A DNA stretch of 64,000 bases from Cryomorphaceae bacterium 1068 (GCA_027214385.1 JAPVXR010000012.1:62001-126000), one strand, 5' to 3'; shown: positions 6,850 through 15,945, counted from the first letter of the stretch. The notes: generated by a model from the sequence alone, not told the origin. Program-made: numbers and translations.

Positions 6850-9810
6850 TTATTTCTTTACCAAGACTTCTGACTTGTCCTTTTCGGGGTAACCGAAGAG
6901 TTCTTCCAAAGTAAGTTCCTCAAGAGTACCTAGTTCTTCCAAGACTTCTTGGTTTACCAATTCTTTGTTACCAATTACGCTGAACGTGTATGGCTTTCCT
7001 TTGATGTTGTTGTCAAAGAAAGCTTGGAGATCTTCAAAACTCATTGTCTGAAGGTTCTCGTATACTTTTTCGTTCAAGTCGTAGTCGAGACCACGCTTCT
7101 GAGCGCTGAGGTAACTCCAAAAGATAGAGGCACGCGAGGTGCGATTCGTTTCGATTTGCTTCATGGCGGCATCGCGAGCTGACTCGAATTGAAGATCGGC
7201 ACGTGGCATATCGTTCATCAAAGTCATCATGGCGTTGGTAGCCTCCGGTAATTTATCTACCTGAGCACCAATGTAGGCACGCACGTAGTGGCTGTCGTCT
7301 TTTTCAGAAGGCATCGTAAAGTAGCTGTAGGCTGAGTAAGCCAAAGCTTTTGATTCGCGAATTTCTTGGAAAACGATCGATGACAATCCGCTGCCGAAGT
7401 ACTGATTGAAGAGGTTTACTTCGGGAGCCAATTCAGCATCAAACTTAGGTCCTTTGGCAGTCATCAATAGCTCGCTTTGTACCATGTCGTAATCCACGAA
7501 GTATACTTTGTTGTCGTCAATGGCAATTTCCTCGTAAACTTTCGCTTCAGGGTAATCCTTTAATTCAGCAGGAACCTTGTGATACTCGTTGATGGTCGCC
7601 ATTGCTTCCTTGTAGTCTTGCGGGCCGTAGTAGAACATCTTGTGCTTGTAAGAAGTGATTTCTTTCAAGCGGTTCACCAATTCTTCAGGCTTGATGTTTC
7701 TCAACTCTTCCTCAGACATGATGTTCTTAAGCGGATTGTCAGATCCGTACTGGGCGTATTGCGACATGGCATTGAAGAGAATCTGTCCTTTGCTTTTCAT
7801 TGCATCCTGGCGCTCTTTGAGCATCCCTTCGATCATATCGTTCATCGCTTGCTCGTCAGGCTCTACATTTGCCAATACTTTCTCGAAAAGCTGAACGCCT
7901 TCTTCCAAAGACTCATTGAGTCCTGTAAGAACCACGTAAGAACGATCGCGTGAGCTGAAAACGTCGAAGCTCAATCCGAGTTTGAACAATTCCTTGCGAA
8001 GCTCTTCGGCCGTCATGTCTGACGTTCCCAAGTAGGGGAGGTACTCAACTGCCAATGGCAAAAGTTGATCATTGTCCGTTCCCATATCGAGAATGTAGTA
8101 AAGGCTGAAAAGGTCGTTGTTTTCGTTTTTGATATTGTAAAACTCAACACCATTGTCAAATGCATCTTTGGTGATGGCTTTATCGTAATCTACGAATACG
8201 GGGTCAATTCTTCCCGACTCAACGCTATCCCATGCCAAGTAAAAGTCTGACTGAGTTTCACGATCTATTTCCACGGGAGTGATTTGAGGCTTCTCAACTT
8301 TAGTGGCATTGTTCTCTCCTAAACGTTTGTTTACTTGCACGTAGTTTTCGCCAAACCATTCATTGGCAAAAGCCACGATATCTTCTTTGGTGAGCTTGGC
8401 CATATTGTCGTATTGACCAACCACGGCATCCCACTCTTCGCCGTAGATAAAGGCGTCAACCATTTTTCCTGCTCGGCTCCAGTTGCTTTCAGACTGCTTA
8501 AGCTCTCTTAGCTTCATATCGTTTACCACGGCTTCCACCATCCAGTCTTCAAATTCTCCGTTTTTGATCATCTCTACTTGGCCGCGAAGCAATTCTGCCA
8601 CTTCGTTCAAGTCCTGACCATCACGTGGATTCCCGCTAAGCATCAACATGCTGTAGTCCTTTAGAATAGTAGGAGAACTGTATGCGCGAAGAACTTTTTG
8701 CTTTTGTACCAAATTAAGGTCGATCAAACCGGCTTGGCCGTTCGAAAGAATTCCATCCATGACTGAAAGCTTCATCGCTTCAGGAGTTCCGGCTCCCGGC
8801 AGGCGGTAACCGATGTTCACAAACTCGGCCTGAACACCGGTGATGTCTTTCACGATGGGTTCTGCAATCGGAGCTTCTTGAGCTACTTCGAATGCAGGAA
8901 CAACTCCTTTTTCATAGTCGCCGAAGTATTTTTCGATAAGCTCAACCGTTTCGTCAGGATCGATATCTCCCGAAAGAACGATCGCCATATTGTTTGGCAA
9001 GTAACGCTCCTTGAAGTAAGCGTGAATTTTCTCCATTGAAGGATTCTTCAAATGCTCACTTGTACCAATAGTCGTTTGCGTGCCGTACTGGTGAGTTTTG
9101 AACATCTCGCCCATCATCATGTAATATGCCTGACGGTAGTCGCTATCTTGAGTTCTATTGTACTCTTCGTATACTGCTTCCAGCTCTGTGTGGAAGAGGC
9201 GAAGAACCAATTCTTTAAACCTTTCGGATTCGAGTTTGGCCCATTTTTCCAATTCATTGGCAGGCACATCGTTGATGTAAACAGTCTGCTCGTACCACGT
9301 ATAGGCATTGGTTCCTTGAGCACCCAGTGAACCGATCATTTTGTCGTATTCATTAGCGATGGCGAATTTTGCCGCTTCACCTGATATGCTGTCAATCTGC
9401 GCGTAAATCGCTTTTCTTTCAGCCATGTCCGAGGTGTTTCTGTGGGCCTCGTAGAGATCAGAAACTTGCGAAATGAGCGCTTGTTCGGCATCCCAATCCT
9501 TTGTTCCGTATTCGGAAGTACCCTTGAAAAGCATGTGCTCTAAATAGTGAGCGAGTCCCGTAGCGTCGGCAGGGTCTTGCTTGCTTCCCGTGCGAACCGC
9601 AATTTGGGTGACAACGCGTGGCTCGTCTTTGTTTACAGACATGTAAACTTTGAGGCCATTGTCCAACGTGTAGATCATGGCACCGAGTGGGTCACCTTCT
9701 ACCGTTTCGTAAGTGTACTTGCTGTTTTCAGCGTCATTTCCTCCCTCTTGAACACAAGAAACTAAGAAGAGAACAGGCAGAAGCCAAAGCATTTTGAGCA
9801 GATTCTTCAT
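6850..9810 (-). CDS. M16 family zinc metallopeptidase, two-domain lipoprotein
   Basis: 986 aa. The signal ends in LVSC with Cys19 as the lipidation site, so the enzyme is tethered in the periplasm or on the outer membrane. The inverted zinc motif HxxEH is present as HYLEH (residues 88-92), with the downstream glutamate in LEAVYEEYNR. Two M16 halves are visible: the catalytic first half (about 45-480) and a second, non-catalytic half beginning near 540 (DNGVEFYNIKNEN). That is the pitrilysin/insulinase plan for degrading short peptides in a closed chamber. Between the HxxEH and the third ligand there is a family-typical helical insertion (about 100-155). It stands alone, followed by a strong terminator. 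Confidence 0.92.
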   Translation of the reverse strand: MKNLLKMLWLLPVLFLVSCVQEGGNDAENSKYTYETVEGDPLGAMIYTLDNGLKVYMSVNKDEPRVVTQIAVRTGSKQDPADATGLAHYLEHMLFKGTSEYGTKDWDAEQALISQVSDLYEAHRNTSDMAERKAIYAQIDSISGEAAKFAIANEYDKMIGSLGAQGTNAYTWYEQTVYINDVPANELEKWAKLESERFKELVLRLFHTELEAVYEEYNRTQDSDYRQAYYMMMGEMFKTHQYGTQTTIGTSEHLKNPSMEKIHAYFKERYLPNNMAIVLSGDIDPDETVELIEKYFGDYEKGVVPAFEVAQEAPIAEPIVKDITGVQAEFVNIGYRLPGAGTPEAMKLSVMDGILSNGQAGLIDLNLVQKQKVLRAYSSPTILKDYSMLMLSGNPRDGQDLNEVAELLRGQVEMIKNGEFEDWMVEAVVNDMKLRELKQSESNWSRAGKMVDAFIYGEEWDAVVGQYDNMAKLTKEDIVAFANEWFGENYVQVNKRLGENNATKVEKPQITPVEIDRETQSDFYLAWDSVESGRIDPVFVDYDKAITKDAFDNGVEFYNIKNENNDLFSLYYILDMGTDNDQLLPLAVEYLPYLGTSDMTAEELRKELFKLGLSFDVFSSRDRSYVVLTGLNESLEEGVQLFEKVLANVEPDEQAMNDMIEGMLKERQDAMKSKGQILFNAMSQYAQYGSDNPLKNIMSEEELRNIKPEELVNRLKEITSYKHKMFYYGPQDYKEAMATINEYHKVPAELKDYPEAKVYEEIAIDDNKVYFVDYDMVQSELLMTAKGPKFDAELAPEVNLFNQYFGSGLSSIVFQEIRESKALAYSAYSYFTMPSEKDDSHYVRAYIGAQVDKLPEATNAMMTLMNDMPRADLQFESARDAAMKQIETNRTSRASIFWSYLSAQKRGLDYDLNEKVYENLQTMSFEDLQAFFDNNIKGKPYTFSVIGNKELVNQEVLEELGTLEELTLEELFGYPEKDKSEVLVKK

Positions 9811-9936
9811 GGTTTTACTTTGATTTTTTCGTAAATGGATTTAGCGCGCGAAGCTAAGTGTTATCTATGAAACCGAAGCGTTTCGGCTATTAATATTCGT
9901 TAAATACCAATCAGGAATACAGGGGTAGTCATTTCT

Positions 9937-9944
9937 TAAATTTG
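9937..9944 (+). promoter_or_regulatory. Putative -7 box TAAATTTG for the gene at 9998
   Basis: Exact match to the Bacteroidota TAnnTTTG element, 53 nt before the ATG. No convincing TTTG at the -33 position, so support is moderate. Confidence 0.45.
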
Positions 9945-9997
9945 CCAAGGGGTTCTAAATTTCTATTTTCCATCCCTACTTTTAATCCCATTCTACC

Positions 9998-10888
9998 ATG
10001 AGACAGATTTTATTATGCACTGCAATATTTTTTCACTTATCATCATTCTCTCAGGAATGGGAGGGTATTTGGGAAATTGAAGAATTTGGTGATACCATCA
10101 ATTTCGAAGAAGAAACATTTCAGATTCAAATTGATACCTCCTCAACCAATCTTTGGCAAATTGGTGTGCCTTCTAAACCCATCCTTGACTCAGCGTATTC
10201 GCCGGTAAACGCACTAATTACAGATACGATTAATTCATATCCTACTTCCAATCATTCTTACTTTGATGTGGTTTTTGTTTCTGAAGACCATCCTTATTTT
10301 TTAGCTGAGCAGCTACATTTTGGTTTCACTCATAAATACGATACTGACTCTTTAAGGGATGGTGGTTTTGTCACAATTTCGGTAGATAATGGAGTAAACT
10401 TCGACAATGTATTCGAATATGACGTTGCATCCTATTTTATACCACCTGCAGATAACTCTGTAAATCTTTACACTGAGACTGATACATTGTACACAGGCGA
10501 GCCCGGTTTTTCAGGTTCCAGCGATGGATGGGTAAATACAATGATGGGTTGGAGTACTCTGTATTTGTCAACAGATGAAATCGGTTCGGCCAAAGGAGGT
10601 TGGGAAATCGACACTGTTCTCGTGCGTTTTAATTTCATTTCCGATTCAATAGCAGAGTCTAAGGACGGATGGATAATTGATGATTTTTATATTTTCAAGG
10701 TAGACGTTCTTTCAAACGTCAGAAATACTACAATCGCTCAATTCAAGATTTTCCCAAATCCGGCTACGGATATGATAACGGCTGAAACAGAAAAGGATTA
10801 CCAGAATTTGGAAATGAAGATTCGAAGTATTTCGGGGAGTGAAGCTGTAAGAAGGGCTTATGGAAATGGTAATAGAGTTCAATTGTAA
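9998..10888 (+). CDS. Secreted T9SS-type protein truncated by an in-frame stop
   Basis: 296 aa as it stands. The signal peptide ends at SSFSQ (residue 19). The body is beta-rich, with repeated aromatic and Asp/Ser segments. A type A T9SS sorting domain begins at about residue 247 (FKIFPNPATD) but the chain ends at RVQL, halfway through the domain. Reading on in the same frame past the TAA at 10886-10888 gives 29 more residues, including LESGIYLISLYGDG, which is exactly the missing second half of the domain. A single nonsense change (for example CAA to TAA) explains this. The truncated product would be expected to stall in the periplasm because T9SS recognition needs the complete domain. A sequencing error is the main alternative. 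Confidence 0.7.
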   Translation: MRQILLCTAIFFHLSSFSQEWEGIWEIEEFGDTINFEEETFQIQIDTSSTNLWQIGVPSKPILDSAYSPVNALITDTINSYPTSNHSYFDVVFVSEDHPYFLAEQLHFGFTHKYDTDSLRDGGFVTISVDNGVNFDNVFEYDVASYFIPPADNSVNLYTETDTLYTGEPGFSGSSDGWVNTMMGWSTLYLSTDEIGSAKGGWEIDTVLVRFNFISDSIAESKDGWIIDDFYIFKVDVLSNVRNTTIAQFKIFPNPATDMITAETEKDYQNLEMKIRSISGSEAVRRAYGNGNRVQL

Positions 10889-10978
10889 AATTTGAGCTTG
10901 GAGTCGGGAATTTACTTGATCTCACTATACGGTGATGGTGAATTTATAGGCACTGCACGTTGTGTGATGCAACGGTGA
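10889..10978 (+). pseudogene. Orphaned 3' end of the T9SS sorting domain
   Basis: In frame with the gene at 9998-10888 after its TAA, 29 codons then TGA at 10976-10978. The residues GIYLISLYGDGEF match the end of a type A sorting domain (compare GFYLLKIETEQGQ in the gene at 5041-6711). No start codon suggests separate translation. Confidence 0.75.
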
Positions 10979-11017
10979 ACAAGCAAGCCCCGTTGAGAGT
11001 TGTCAAATGGAAACCTC

Positions 11018-11025
11018 TATCTTTG
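11018..11025 (+). promoter_or_regulatory. Putative -7 box TATCTTTG of bshA
   Basis: Exact TAnnTTTG match 18 nt before the bshA ATG. A TTG lies 22 nt upstream (10993-10995), a loose -33 candidate. Confidence 0.5.
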
Positions 11026-11043
11026 ACCATCTGACACTTTGAT

Positions 11044-12186
11044 ATGAAAATAGGAATAGTACTTTACCCCACATTTGGCGGTAGCGGTGTAGTGGCGACG
11101 GAATTGGGGAAAGCGCTTGCGCAAAGAGGACACCAAGTTCATTTCGTCTCTTACAATCAACCGGTTCGGCTTGGTTCGTTTACCCAAAATCTCTTCTACC
11201 ACGAGGTGATTGTTTCTGAATACCCATTGTTTGACTACCCGCCTTATGAGACGGTTTTGGCTAGCAAGCTCGTGGATGTCGTGAAGTTTGAAAAACTCGA
11301 TTTGCTTCACGTACACTACGCGATACCTCATGCATCCGCAGCCTATATGGCCCAGCAGATTCTGGCTGAAGAAGGCATTCACATTCCATTTATTACGACT
11401 TTGCACGGAACAGATATCACACTGGTAGGTCGTGACAATAGCTTTGCACCTGCCATTACTTTTGCCATTAATAAGAGCAACGGTGTAACGGCAGTTTCGG
11501 AGAGTTTGAAAAACGATACTTACGAGCACTTCGACATTAAGAACGAAGTTGAAGTGATTCCCAACTTTATCTGTCCGGAACATTACCTTCCTCGTCCCGA
11601 GAAAGACTTCAGAAAGGATTATGCTCCTAATGGAGAACGCATTGTAACGCATATCTCGAATTTTCGTCCTGTAAAACGGGTAGAAGATGTAGTGCGCGTT
11701 TTCAAGAAAATACTTGATGAGGTTCCGGCTAAGTTACTTTTGGTGGGTGATGGTCCTGATCGACATCGAGTTGAACAACTTTGTCGAGAACTCGGTACTT
11801 GCAAGCATACGCACATCATTGGTAAATTGAAAAAGCCCGAAGAGGTACTTGGTATCTCAGACCTCTTCATTCTCCCTTCTGAGAAGGAGAGCTTTGGGTT
11901 GGCTGCGCTTGAGGCAATGGCTTGCGGAGTCCCCGTAATATCGACCAATACGGGAGGACTACCCGAACTAAATGTGGAGGGTCTCAGTGGACACTTAAGC
12001 CCTGTGGGTGATGTGAATGATATGGCTGTGAATGCCATTAAGATTCTGAAGGAAGATGCTGTTCTAAATGAGTTTAAAAGCAACGCTAAGGCTCGAGCAT
12101 ATGACTTCAGTATCGACAAAATATTGCCGCTTTACACCAACCTTTACAACCGCGTACTGGAAAAGCAAAAGGAAATGATCGCATAG
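11044..12186 (+). CDS. bshA: N-acetyl-alpha-D-glucosaminyl L-malate synthase BshA
   Basis: 380 aa, GT4 family, GT-B fold. It joins UDP-GlcNAc and L-malate in the first step of bacillithiol synthesis, the low-molecular-weight thiol of many Bacteroidota and Firmicutes. The N-terminus MKIGIVLYPTFGGSGVVATE is the BshA signature glycine loop, and LHGTDITLVG follows. The sugar-nucleotide site has the E-x7-E motif in EKESFGLAALEAM followed by GVPVIST. Length is as expected. The next gene starts 2 nt after the stop and is probably co-transcribed. No bshB or bshC is in the window. Confidence 0.93.
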   Translation: MKIGIVLYPTFGGSGVVATELGKALAQRGHQVHFVSYNQPVRLGSFTQNLFYHEVIVSEYPLFDYPPYETVLASKLVDVVKFEKLDLLHVHYAIPHASAAYMAQQILAEEGIHIPFITTLHGTDITLVGRDNSFAPAITFAINKSNGVTAVSESLKNDTYEHFDIKNEVEVIPNFICPEHYLPRPEKDFRKDYAPNGERIVTHISNFRPVKRVEDVVRVFKKILDEVPAKLLLVGDGPDRHRVEQLCRELGTCKHTHIIGKLKKPEEVLGISDLFILPSEKESFGLAALEAMACGVPVISTNTGGLPELNVEGLSGHLSPVGDVNDMAVNAIKILKEDAVLNEFKSNAKARAYDFSIDKILPLYTNLYNRVLEKQKEMIA

Positions 12187-12188
12187 AA

Positions 12189-12764
12189 ATGGCAAAACCT
12201 TCTGTAAAAGTTCTCGACCCGAAAGTGAGTTACACAAAGACGGGGGAGCAGCTCAGAGTTATCGTATTGGGAAAGATCGAACGCTGGAAAGAGGCGCTAC
12301 TCATGGCATGGGTAGCTGCTTGGATTTTCTGCGGAGGGATTGTCTTCCTTGAATGGCAAAGAGCCACAGACGATGAAACACAAGTCGCCTTTTTTGCTTT
12401 CTTGGTCTTTTGGGCCTATTTCCTTTGGCGTGCGGGGCGCACCATGCTCTATCGTATGGGTGGAAATGAGTTGATTGAAGTCAACGCGGATGAACTCATT
12501 TTGAAAAAGAGCTTCTTCACTTTTGGCAAAACCAAGTCGTACTTTTTGGAGAATATTGATGATTTCAAACCCGTTAAACTGTCGAAGACCTCATTTGTCT
12601 ACACCTACGAAAACGGTTGGTGGAATCTTGGAGGCGAGAAATTGAGTTTTAGGTACCAAGGACGATACGTAAAGTTTGCCATGCAAGTCGACGAGAAAAC
12701 GGTGACTACCATTTACTCATTAATCCATCGACAAATCAAAGAGAACATCAAAAGGAAGTCTTAA
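12189..12764 (+). CDS. Small membrane protein of unknown function downstream of bshA
   Basis: 191 aa. Two membrane helices at about 36-55 (EALLMAWVAAWIFCGGIVFL) and 66-83 (VAFFAFLVFWAYFLWRAG) are followed by a cytoplasmic, beta-rich C-terminal half with a conserved-looking aromatic segment (YENGWWNLGG). The arrangement of two helices and a PH-like beta domain resembles small bacterial PH-domain membrane proteins, but I cannot assign a family. It begins 2 nt after bshA. Its 3' end overlaps the convergent CoA-transferase gene by 17 nt. Confidence 0.7.
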   Translation: MAKPSVKVLDPKVSYTKTGEQLRVIVLGKIERWKEALLMAWVAAWIFCGGIVFLEWQRATDDETQVAFFAFLVFWAYFLWRAGRTMLYRMGGNELIEVNADELILKKSFFTFGKTKSYFLENIDDFKPVKLSKTSFVYTYENGWWNLGGEKLSFRYQGRYVKFAMQVDEKTVTTIYSLIHRQIKENIKRKS

Positions 12765-13815
12765 AGGCAATTCCGGAAAGCCTTGTCGTAGCCGTTCCCT
12801 CCTGATTTTCTTCCAATGTCAATTGACGCGCAGTCTCTCCATCCAGCACTAAATCAAGTCCTTTGATTTCTCCGAATGGTATTCCCTCCTCATTCATCTT
12901 TTGGGACAAATCGGAAAAATCAAATTGGGCAATTGCACCTCTTAAAATTTCATTCAGTTTTATACGATTTTGAACCCGCGAAGAGTTTGTCCTGAAGCGT
13001 GTATCAGCAAATATGTTGGCTAAATTCAATACTTTGGTCAGTTGACCGAAGTGTTTCTCGCTTCCGATAGCAAGGACAAATCGTACTCCGTCTTTGGTTT
13101 CAAACCAGTCGCCATATGGAGCGATGTTGGGATGTGCCGTTCCAATGGGTTGAGCCACTTTCCCCGCCATCAAATAATTGGAGGCTTGATTAGCCAATGC
13201 CGCAAGAGAAGCGGCTTCCAGAGAGCAAATCGTATAAGAGCCTTCCCCTGTTCGTTCTCGATGAAGCAAGGCCAAAAGTGCCGCTTCCTTTAGTTGGTGT
13301 CCCGCGAGTACATCGATCAGTGCCACCGGAAGTTTAGCAGGATTATCAGAGTCTGTACCCGTCATAGATATCCATCCGGTTTCAGCCTGGAGCACCACAT
13401 CGTAGGCGGGCCTTTCTTGATTCTCATACCCTTTCAGGTCGAGGAAAATCACTTTTGGATTTTCATTTTGAACGGTTTGGTAGTCGAGCTTAAACTTCTT
13501 TGCTACTCGCGGCTGGAAGTTGGAAATGATGAGGTCTGCTTCTTTGACTAGATTCGATATTTCGGCTATATCTTGTTTGTCAGTGAGGTCGGCCATGAGA
13601 ACATTCTTCCCATAATTCACTGAGGCGTAATAGGCCGAAGTACCGCTTTCCGATTCTCCCGTCACGCGCCACCCGCGTGTCACATCCCCTTTCGTGCGTT
13701 TATTTTCTACTTTAGTGACCTCGGCGCCAAGCTCGGCAAAGAAGGTGCCCACAGCAGGGCCTGCCAGAACGCTGGCCAATTCCACTACCTTTAATCCCTT
13801 GAAAAAATCTCTCAT
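12748..13815 (-). CDS. CaiB/BaiF family CoA transferase
   Basis: About 355 aa from the ATG at 13815, or 368 from an upstream ATG at 13854. Family members start at the equivalent of MRDFFKGLKVVELASVLAGP, which favours 13815. Class III CoA transferases move CoA between acids; the features seen are the N-terminal LAGPAVGTFFAELGAEV nucleotide-like fold, NFQPRVAKKF, and ALIDVLAGHQLKEAALLALL in the middle. Substrates cannot be inferred. The start codon shares bases with the start of the divergent gene (CATG at 13813-13816), and its 3' end overlaps the convergent gene at 12189 by 17 nt, so it is packed tightly on both sides. Confidence 0.85.
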   Translation of the reverse strand: MRDFFKGLKVVELASVLAGPAVGTFFAELGAEVTKVENKRTKGDVTRGWRVTGESESGTSAYYASVNYGKNVLMADLTDKQDIAEISNLVKEADLIISNFQPRVAKKFKLDYQTVQNENPKVIFLDLKGYENQERPAYDVVLQAETGWISMTGTDSDNPAKLPVALIDVLAGHQLKEAALLALLHRERTGEGSYTICSLEAASLAALANQASNYLMAGKVAQPIGTAHPNIAPYGDWFETKDGVRFVLAIGSEKHFGQLTKVLNLANIFADTRFRTNSSRVQNRIKLNEILRGAIAQFDFSDLSQKMNEEGIPFGEIKGLDLVLDGETARQLTLEENQEGTATTRLSGIAFKTSF

Positions 13816-14962
13816 GAATCGAATGGTATTTCTATTTGGATTGAGCTCGGCCATTTGTCTTTTGGCTTGTGCTCCGACTAATGTTCACAAAGATGTGGAA
13901 TCTGTACAAACGACTGTTCCTGTTCATGAAAAAACAGCGTCGAGTTCGCATTCTGAAGTGACCATAGGCCAAGGCGATAACGTTTCGGAGATTTTTAAAA
14001 ATCTTTCCTCTGACGTGAGGACGATCAACTTCGAACCGGGTGAGTACATCGCTTGGGATACACTACATCTTCCACGCACGGGTGGACTGGTCATCATTAA
14101 TGGAAATGGATCCGATCTGAAGCTTACAAGTATGGGGTTTTACTCCATGCCCAGCTCAAAAGATGAAGCAATGCTTTACAATCATACGCGCTATTTGATC
14201 AAAGACTTCTCGTCGATTTCTGGAGGAGAGAAGGGCGTTATGCTCGGATCATCGTTCAACACGGTTATCCAAAACATCGAATTTGTGGGGCAGAAAAATG
14301 CCGCTGTTGATTTGGTCTTCTGCCTGATGTGCATCGTTGAGAATATTCTGGTTACGAATAATTTCCACGACGGAATAGTGTTGCGGACGGGAAGAAATAT
14401 TGACACCAAAGAGATAGAGTGGGACAGGGCAGGAGTAAACAATTCACAATGCAATCATACTGAAGTCCGCTCGTGCAGGGTCTATAATCGCAAGGGTTGC
14501 ACGGGCACTTCATTTAAAATACTTCAGAGTTCAGGCGTGCGATTGGTCAATTGCATTTCTGAAGGTTGGCCCAATAAGCGAGCTGTGTACTTCGACGCCC
14601 TCGGAGCCACAACTGCTAAGTATTTTACCATTGAGAATTTTCACTTAGAGCATATTCCCGAAGAAGGCGGTCTCTGCTTTCGGAATTTCGGAAGCTTAAT
14701 TGAAGTGGATGGTTTCTTCGTTCAGAAGGGAAGTGCGACTTCTCCCGTCATTAAAATTGAGAATAACGGCAGCTATGTCTTCCGCAACTTTCCGTATTGG
14801 CCGGGAAGGGCTTGGATTGCTTCCAGCAAATCACCCAGCGTAGTGATGGAAAACTGTCCTGTCGGAATGTATAAGATTGACAGCTATTGGAGGAATACCG
14901 ATAAGGAAGGCGAGAAGATTTTTCAAGGGTATTTCAAAGCAGATAAAATGTTGCGGCCATAA
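13814..14962 (+). CDS. Lipoprotein with right-handed parallel beta-helix
   Basis: 382 aa from the ATG at 13814 (another ATG at 13823). The signal ends at ICLLAC, so it is a predicted lipoprotein. Residues about 60-340 show repeating short strands with Asn/Ile/Val ladders (GLVIINGNGSDLKL, FNTVIQNIEF, VENILVTNNFHDGIVL), typical of pectate-lyase-like beta-helices that bind or cleave polysaccharide. A TIN-FEPGEY segment at the start of the helix resembles glycan-active members. No catalytic site can be named. A longer reading from 13694 exists but would lose the lipoprotein signal and overlap the CoA-transferase gene. Confidence 0.7.
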   Translation: MNRMVFLFGLSSAICLLACAPTNVHKDVESVQTTVPVHEKTASSSHSEVTIGQGDNVSEIFKNLSSDVRTINFEPGEYIAWDTLHLPRTGGLVIINGNGSDLKLTSMGFYSMPSSKDEAMLYNHTRYLIKDFSSISGGEKGVMLGSSFNTVIQNIEFVGQKNAAVDLVFCLMCIVENILVTNNFHDGIVLRTGRNIDTKEIEWDRAGVNNSQCNHTEVRSCRVYNRKGCTGTSFKILQSSGVRLVNCISEGWPNKRAVYFDALGATTAKYFTIENFHLEHIPEEGGLCFRNFGSLIEVDGFFVQKGSATSPVIKIENNGSYVFRNFPYWPGRAWIASSKSPSVVMENCPVGMYKIDSYWRNTDKEGEKIFQGYFKADKMLRP

Positions 14963-14995
14963 AAAAGCCGACTCTCTCTCTGAGTCGGCTTGAAA
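14958..14995 (-). terminator. Terminator between convergent genes
   Basis: Perfect 10-bp stem (14965-14974 with 14982-14991) with a 7-nt loop. On the minus strand it is followed by six T residues, so it mainly ends the hydroxylase transcript from 15677. It sits directly after the stop of the plus-strand gene and may serve both. Confidence 0.8.
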
Positions 14996-15017
14996 CTAGT
15001 ATACTTCTTAGTTTCTT

Positions 15018-15677
15018 TTAAGCTGCTTGAGCCGTCTGTTTATTGACGGGCTTCTTACGTTTCTTGTAAGTTTTCTTTGGCATCGTGCGGTAAATCACAT
15101 CCCAAAGTGGAGTGGATACACCAAAGGCGATGGTATCATCCTTGTAGTGGTGAATACTGTGGTTGATCCAAAGCACATTCAAGCTATTTTTTGGTGGCTT
15201 AAAGGCGTGTATCGAGTAGTGCACGAAAAGATAAAGAGCGTACCCCATGATAAAGCCCGGAAGAAAAGTGAATACGTAGGTTCCAATTGTAAAGCGAAAT
15301 GCAAAGAATAGAACGGTAAGTATCATAATTGCTGCCGCGGGAGGCATGGCGAGTCTGGTTTTGTCTCTTGGGTATTCGTGGTGAACGCCATGAAACATGT
15401 ATTGGATGCGTTCTTTGATCTTATTGGTTGGAAGCATGTGAAAAATATGTTTATGCATAACATATTCAAACCATGTCCAGAAAATCAGTCCGAAGAAGAA
15501 GATTCCAATTCCTTCTAAAACTCCGGTGTAACCATTTGAAAAATTGATGTACAACATAACAGCCGACCCTACAAAGTAGATTGTTAAAGGCACGGAGATA
15601 TGAGTCCTAGCTAACTTCTCAAGAATGGGATTCTTAAAAAGAGCAGTAGTTCCTTGTTCCTTGGGTGAGTGTTGCAT
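15018..15677 (-). CDS. Fatty acid hydroxylase / sterol desaturase family protein
   Basis: 219 aa integral membrane di-iron enzyme. Four histidine clusters are visible: HKHIFH (75-80), HGVHH (96-100), HYSIH (153-157) and HSIHHYK (173-179), the ligand set of the superfamily that includes fatty acid 2-hydroxylase and carotenoid hydroxylases. Membrane helices lie at about 30-48, 52-72, 112-130 and 135-155. In Bacteroidota a likely substrate is an acyl chain of sphingolipids or sulfonolipids; that is inference. A TATATTTG box at 15694-15701 on the minus strand precedes the ATG by 16 nt. Confidence 0.88.
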   Translation of the reverse strand: MQHSPKEQGTTALFKNPILEKLARTHISVPLTIYFVGSAVMLYINFSNGYTGVLEGIGIFFFGLIFWTWFEYVMHKHIFHMLPTNKIKERIQYMFHGVHHEYPRDKTRLAMPPAAAIMILTVLFFAFRFTIGTYVFTFLPGFIMGYALYLFVHYSIHAFKPPKNSLNVLWINHSIHHYKDDTIAFGVSTPLWDVIYRTMPKKTYKKRKKPVNKQTAQAA

Positions 15678-15693
15678 TTAAAGTAATTTTAGA

Positions 15694-15701
15694 CAAATAT
15701 A
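15694..15701 (-). promoter_or_regulatory. Putative -7 box TATATTTG of the hydroxylase gene
   Basis: Exact TAnnTTTG match on the minus strand, 16 nt before the ATG at 15677. Confidence 0.5.
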
Positions 15702-15810
15702 TTTTGATTCTTTAAACTGTCGAAGTTTTCAATCCTGATTTTTCCTTTTAGAGCGGTTTATAACCTAAATGTGGTATAGAATTTTCCATTCTGAGAGAAG
15801 TGTTGAAAAG

Positions 15811-15840
15811 TTTGTGAATCCGGATTATTTCCTACTTTTG
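15811..15840 (+). promoter_or_regulatory. Promoter of tRNA-Leu (TTTG, 18 nt, TACTTTTG)
   Basis: TTTG at 15811-15814 and TACTTTTG at 15833-15840 match both halves of the Bacteroidota housekeeping promoter at the expected spacing. The mature tRNA begins 12 nt after the second box. Confidence 0.8.
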
Positions 15841-15852
15841 CCGCTCAATTTT

Positions 15853-15936
15853 GCCCGGGTGGCGAAATTGGTAGACGCGCACGCTTGAGGGGCGTGTGAG
15901 CTTACGCTCATGCTGGTTCGAGTCCAGTTCCGGGCA
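15853..15936 (+). tRNA. tRNA-Leu (anticodon GAG)
   Basis: 84 nt. A 7-bp acceptor stem (GCCCGGG with TCCGGGC, one G-U pair), a D arm, an anticodon stem CACGC/GCGTG with loop TTGAGGG giving anticodon GAG (reads CUC and CUU), a long class II variable arm (TGAGC-TTAC-GCTCA) and a T arm with TTCGAGT. CCA is not encoded. A terminator hairpin follows. Confidence 0.96.
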
Positions 15937-15945
15937 CATCAATGA

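Noticed and set aside
11017-11652. 211-codon open frame on the minus strand opposite bshA
   Set aside because: It is the complement of a strongly recognised bshA; the translation has no domain pattern.
11619-12119. 166-codon open frame opposite the 3' half of bshA
   Set aside because: Shadow of the bshA coding frame; Ser/Thr-rich, no family.
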